This document shows positions 5,719-8,430 of a DNA stretch of 8,430 nucleotides, one piece after another. The DNA lies in contig CAZOHM010000079.1 of the NCBI GenBank assembly GCA_964579795.1, forward strand, positions 1 through 8,430, read 5' to 3'. Below the pieces are notes generated by a model. It saw nothing but the letters and a program-made list of their open reading frames with translations. It did not search any database and was not told where the DNA came from. The DNA comes from JAEYFP01 sp964579795. GTDB lineage: Bacteria > Bacillota > Clostridia > Lachnospirales > Lachnospiraceae. Every line of letters starts with the position of its first letter. Positions within the stretch are counted from its first letter, which is position 1. The position numbers and the translations under genes were made by a program.

Positions 5719-8247
5719 TTATGCAATAGTGCATTCCATTGTCAGTTTTTGAGCAAGCTTAACCGCTTCCTGAGCATCTTTTGAATAACCGTCTGCCTGA
5801 ATTTCATCTGCATATTCCTGAGTGATCACAGCACCACCTATCATGATTTTTGATTGTAATCCTTCTTTTTTTGCAAGTGCAACAACTTCCTTCATTTCCT
5901 GCATTGTAGTTGTCATCAATGCTGACAAAGCAATAATATGTGCATGATGCTCCTTTGTAGCTTGAATAATATCCTCTTTTGCAACATCTTTTCCAAGATC
6001 AATTACTTTAAAGCCATAATTTTTTAACATAAGAGCTACAAGGTTTTTGCCAATGTCATGTATATCACCTTTAACAGATGCAATGACAACGGTATACTGT
6101 TTCTCAGAAGATCCTTCTCTAATAAGCAATGGCTCCAGAAATTCAATTGCAAGTTTCATTGCTTCGGCTCCGGCAATCAACTGTGGAAGAAAATATTTAC
6201 CTGTCTCAAACAAATGCCCAACTTCATTAATCGCCGGAAGTAAACTTTCATCAAGTATTTCTTTTGCCTCTCGTCCATTATCCAATGCAATTTGTGAAAA
6301 TGATACAATAGATTTTTTGTTTCCACTTAAAACTGCTTTATAAATAGAATCTGATAACCGGGAACTTTCTGCTGATTCTGCCTGACAACCTTTTTGTATA
6401 CTTTGGCTTACATCCGATTGTTGAACCGATGTCTGTTTGATACTGATTGTTCCCATTGGTGCCATATCAGGATAGTTTTCTTTTAAGGTATTAATAAACT
6501 GAATATATCGAATATCTGAATCCGGCTTATTGAGAAGCATGTCAGCAGCGTATGCGCTGGCAACAAGCTGTTGCTGTGATGGATTAGATATTGCCATTGT
6601 CAGCCCTGCCTGAATAGCCAGTGACAAAAAACTCGAATTAACATTAGAACGTTCCGGTAATCCAAATGAAATATTTGATAACCCTATAATTGTAGGTAAT
6701 TTCAATTCCTGCTTGCAGTATCTGATTGTTTCTAATGTTTCAAGCGCAGCGAGCTTATTTGCACCAACCGTTGCAACAAGTCCATCTACAACAATATTAT
6801 TTCGGCTGATTCCAAGTTCATATGCACGTTCTAGAATTCTGTGAATAATTTCTTTCTTTTCATCTAATGACTTGGGAAGTCCTTCATCAGAAAGCGGAAG
6901 TAAAATGAACATTGCTCCATACTTTTTTGCAATAGGTAACAAATTATCAAATTTGATTTTTTCATAGGAGATAGAATTAATCAGTGCACGTCCTGGATAT
7001 CGTCTAAGTGCCTGTTCGATCACATCAATATGACTTGAGTCTATGACAAGAGGCAGTCTGACAGCAGTCGTTACTTCCTCAATAGCCTTCAGCATCATTT
7101 CTTTTTCATCAATTCCACTCATTCCCATATTGATATCAAGTAATGAAGCACCCTGTTCTTCTTGATCGACTGCAAACTCATATACCAAATCCAGATTTCC
7201 GTCTCGAAGCTCTGCCTGAAGCTTTTTCTTACCGGTTGGGTTGATTCGTTCTCCAACAATCATAAATGGGGAATCCAAATCAAATAAAACAGTTTCTTTT
7301 TCTGAAGAAAGATAACGTAGAGAGTCTTGGATTTTATGTCTATTCGGTTTTAAATGGCTGGTAGCATTTACAAGTGCCTGAATATGCGCAGGAGTCGTTC
7401 CGCAGCATCCACCAATAACTGATGCTCCTGCATCAATTATCGAAAGCATCTCTTTTGCAAACTCTTCAGGTGTCATCTGGTAGACAGTACTACCATCTTC
7501 ACATAGTTGAGGCAGACCAGCATTAGGTTTTGCGACAATTGGAATTTGTGCGATTTTTGCCATTTTTTGAACATTTAACAGCATTTTATCAGGACCAGTT
7601 GAACAGTTTGTTCCTACTGCATCAGCACCAAGACTTTGCAAAACAGACATCACTGTCAGTGCATCTGTTCCATATAAGGTTCGTCCGTCATTTTCAAAAG
7701 TCAAGGAAGCAATAACAGGTAAATCGCATAGCTCTCTGACGGCAAGTACTGCTGCTCTCGTTTCTTGTAAGCTCATCATTGTTTCTATAAAAACAAGATC
7801 CACACCAGATTTTATGAGAATATTTAGCTGCTCCTTATATATGGAAACAAGCTCCTCAAAATCCATTGTTCCCATAGGAGAAAGCTGTTGTCCTGTCATA
7901 GTCAGATCAGCTGCAACAAAGGCTGCTGCATTAGGGTGATTAATTTTATGTCTGCGAATGGCTTCTTTTGAAAGCTCTGTCAAATGTATATTAATTTCAT
8001 CAATTTGATTCTCCAATCCATATTCCTTAAGCTTAATTCGATTGGATGTAAAGGTTGGTGCCAGAATAATATTCGTTCCTGCTGCAAGATACTCCTCCTG
8101 TAAGCCAATAAGTGCCTCGGGATGTTCTAATATCCATGTTTCAGGACATACGCCTGCAGGCATTCCTCGCTTTACAAGATTTGAACCTGTTGCTCCATCA
8201 AGATAAATTATATTTTCTGCTAGTTTTTGGAATTCTGATCGTGTCAT
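5719..8247 (-). CDS. metH: Cobalamin-dependent methionine synthase, core form without reactivation domain
   Basis: This cytosolic enzyme transfers methyl from 5-methyltetrahydrofolate through cobalamin to homocysteine, giving methionine. Domains in order (842-residue numbering): homocysteine/zinc domain about 10-300 with zinc Cys215 in GTNCS and Cys281-Cys282 in GGCCGTTPAH; pterin-binding domain about 325-580 with GERINPTG, DINMG, DSSH and GLSNISFGLP; a Gln/Ser-rich linker about 602-630; cobalamin cap domain about 632-710; and B12 Rossmann domain about 715-835 with DIHDIGKN carrying the cobalt-ligating His730. The protein ends there, so the SAM-binding reactivation domain of the about 1227-residue E. 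coli enzyme is absent, as in Thermotoga maritima. I chose the ATG at 8247 (GGGAAAGAGA upstream) over 8271. The latter has no ribosome binding site and would lie about 9 bases from the predicted transcription start. Other B12 methyltransferases share domains, but this combination is diagnostic. Confidence 0.95.
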   Translation of the reverse strand: MTRSEFQKLAENIIYLDGATGSNLVKRGMPAGVCPETWILEHPEALIGLQEEYLAAGTNIILAPTFTSNRIKLKEYGLENQIDEINIHLTELSKEAIRRHKINHPNAAAFVAADLTMTGQQLSPMGTMDFEELVSIYKEQLNILIKSGVDLVFIETMMSLQETRAAVLAVRELCDLPVIASLTFENDGRTLYGTDALTVMSVLQSLGADAVGTNCSTGPDKMLLNVQKMAKIAQIPIVAKPNAGLPQLCEDGSTVYQMTPEEFAKEMLSIIDAGASVIGGCCGTTPAHIQALVNATSHLKPNRHKIQDSLRYLSSEKETVLFDLDSPFMIVGERINPTGKKKLQAELRDGNLDLVYEFAVDQEEQGASLLDINMGMSGIDEKEMMLKAIEEVTTAVRLPLVIDSSHIDVIEQALRRYPGRALINSISYEKIKFDNLLPIAKKYGAMFILLPLSDEGLPKSLDEKKEIIHRILERAYELGISRNNIVVDGLVATVGANKLAALETLETIRYCKQELKLPTIIGLSNISFGLPERSNVNSSFLSLAIQAGLTMAISNPSQQQLVASAYAADMLLNKPDSDIRYIQFINTLKENYPDMAPMGTISIKQTSVQQSDVSQSIQKGCQAESAESSRLSDSIYKAVLSGNKKSIVSFSQIALDNGREAKEILDESLLPAINEVGHLFETGKYFLPQLIAGAEAMKLAIEFLEPLLIREGSSEKQYTVVIASVKGDIHDIGKNLVALMLKNYGFKVIDLGKDVAKEDIIQATKEHHAHIIALSALMTTTMQEMKEVVALAKKEGLQSKIMIGGAVITQEYADEIQADGYSKDAQEAVKLAQKLTMECTIA

Positions 8248-8286
8248 AATAGTATCTCTTTCCCGTTTCATTCAAGTTTTATATCC

Positions 8287-8315
8287 ATTATACCGAACTG
8301 AGACATAAAAAGGAA
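8287..8315 (-). promoter_or_regulatory. Promoter of the metH unit
   Basis: A perfect TATAAT (8292-8287, minus strand) lies 17 bases after a weak -35, TTCCTT (8315-8310). Transcription would begin near 8280, giving a leader of about 33 bases to the ATG at 8247. That is too short for a SAM (S-box) riboswitch or T-box. The weak -35 leaves room for an activator, but no operator is obvious. Confidence 0.65.
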
Positions 8316-8329
8316 GAATAAATTTTTTA

Positions 8330-8373
8330 ATTAAAACTAAAAATCCGGGTAGACAAATGAATGCCTGCCCGGA
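8330..8373 (-). terminator. Intrinsic terminator of the gene upstream of metH
   Basis: On the minus strand TCCGGGCAGGCA (8373-8362) pairs with TGTCTACCCGGA (8355-8344), with one C-A mismatch and one G-U pair, around a 6-base loop. ATTTTTAGTTTTAA follows as the U-rich tail. It lies about 20 bases past the stop codon of the partial gene at the right edge and separates it from the metH promoter. Confidence 0.88.
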
Positions 8374-8391
8374 AATTTCAAAATATTCAGC

Positions 8392-8430
8392 TTAAAACTT
8401 ACCTGCCTTAGCAGCTTCTTCGATAGAAAC
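8392..8430 (-). CDS. C-terminal end of an unidentified protein (5' part outside window)
   Basis: Only the last 12 codons and the TAA stop (8394-8392) are inside the window, reading VSIEEAAKAGKF. I cannot identify the protein from so little. That this is a real gene end is supported by the intrinsic terminator placed directly after it on the same strand. Confidence 0.65.
   Translation of the reverse strand, partial: VSIEEAAKAGKF

Noticed and set aside
8248..8271. Upstream ATG for metH adding eight residues
   Set aside because: It lacks a ribosome binding site and would lie about 9 bases from the predicted transcription start; the ATG at 8247 has GGGAAAGAGA upstream.

Overview
All genes in this window lie on the minus strand. 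The sequence is AT-rich. The ribosomal block rplU-prp-rpmA, a 50S protein L27 with a cleavable N-terminal extension, AGGAGG ribosome binding sites and TTGACA/TATAAT-type promoters point to a low-GC Gram-positive of the class Clostridia. The form of acetolactate synthase suggests a Lachnospiraceae-like gut anaerobe. That family placement is inference, since no 16S or species marker is present.

In the direction of transcription (high to low coordinates) the window opens with the last 12 codons of an unidentified gene and its intrinsic terminator (about 8330-8394). A promoter (8287-8315) follows, driving metH, a cobalamin-dependent methionine synthase that lacks the C-terminal reactivation domain. 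Its stop codon overlaps the ribosome binding site of a gene for an unrecognised single-pass membrane protein (5046-5708). After 56 bases come ilvB (acetolactate synthase catalytic subunit) and a first regulatory subunit gene (2857-3345). A 190-base gap up to the next ATG carries two near-consensus promoters in tandem. It leads into a second regulatory subunit gene (2166-2666) and ilvC (ketol-acid reductoisomerase), closed by a strong terminator (1034-1070). A further consensus promoter and a structured leader precede rplU, prp and rpmA; rpmA runs off the left edge.

Functionally, IlvB and its regulatory subunits condense pyruvate with pyruvate or 2-oxobutyrate, and IlvC reduces and isomerises the products toward valine, leucine and isoleucine. 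ilvD, ilvE and the leu genes are not in the window. MetH makes methionine from homocysteine. The ribosomal block is a self-contained unit in which Prp removes the L27 extension.

The window is mostly core metabolism and translation, and I see no mobile element, CRISPR array, tRNA or defence system. The points most worth attention are: one catalytic AHAS subunit served by two separate regulatory subunit genes split by promoters; an AHAS catalytic subunit departing from the textbook enzyme at several named motifs and lacking the usual C-terminal tail; a KARI with Tyr in place of the NADPH-binding Arg48; a MetH without its reactivation domain; and the unknown membrane protein between methionine and branched-chain genes.
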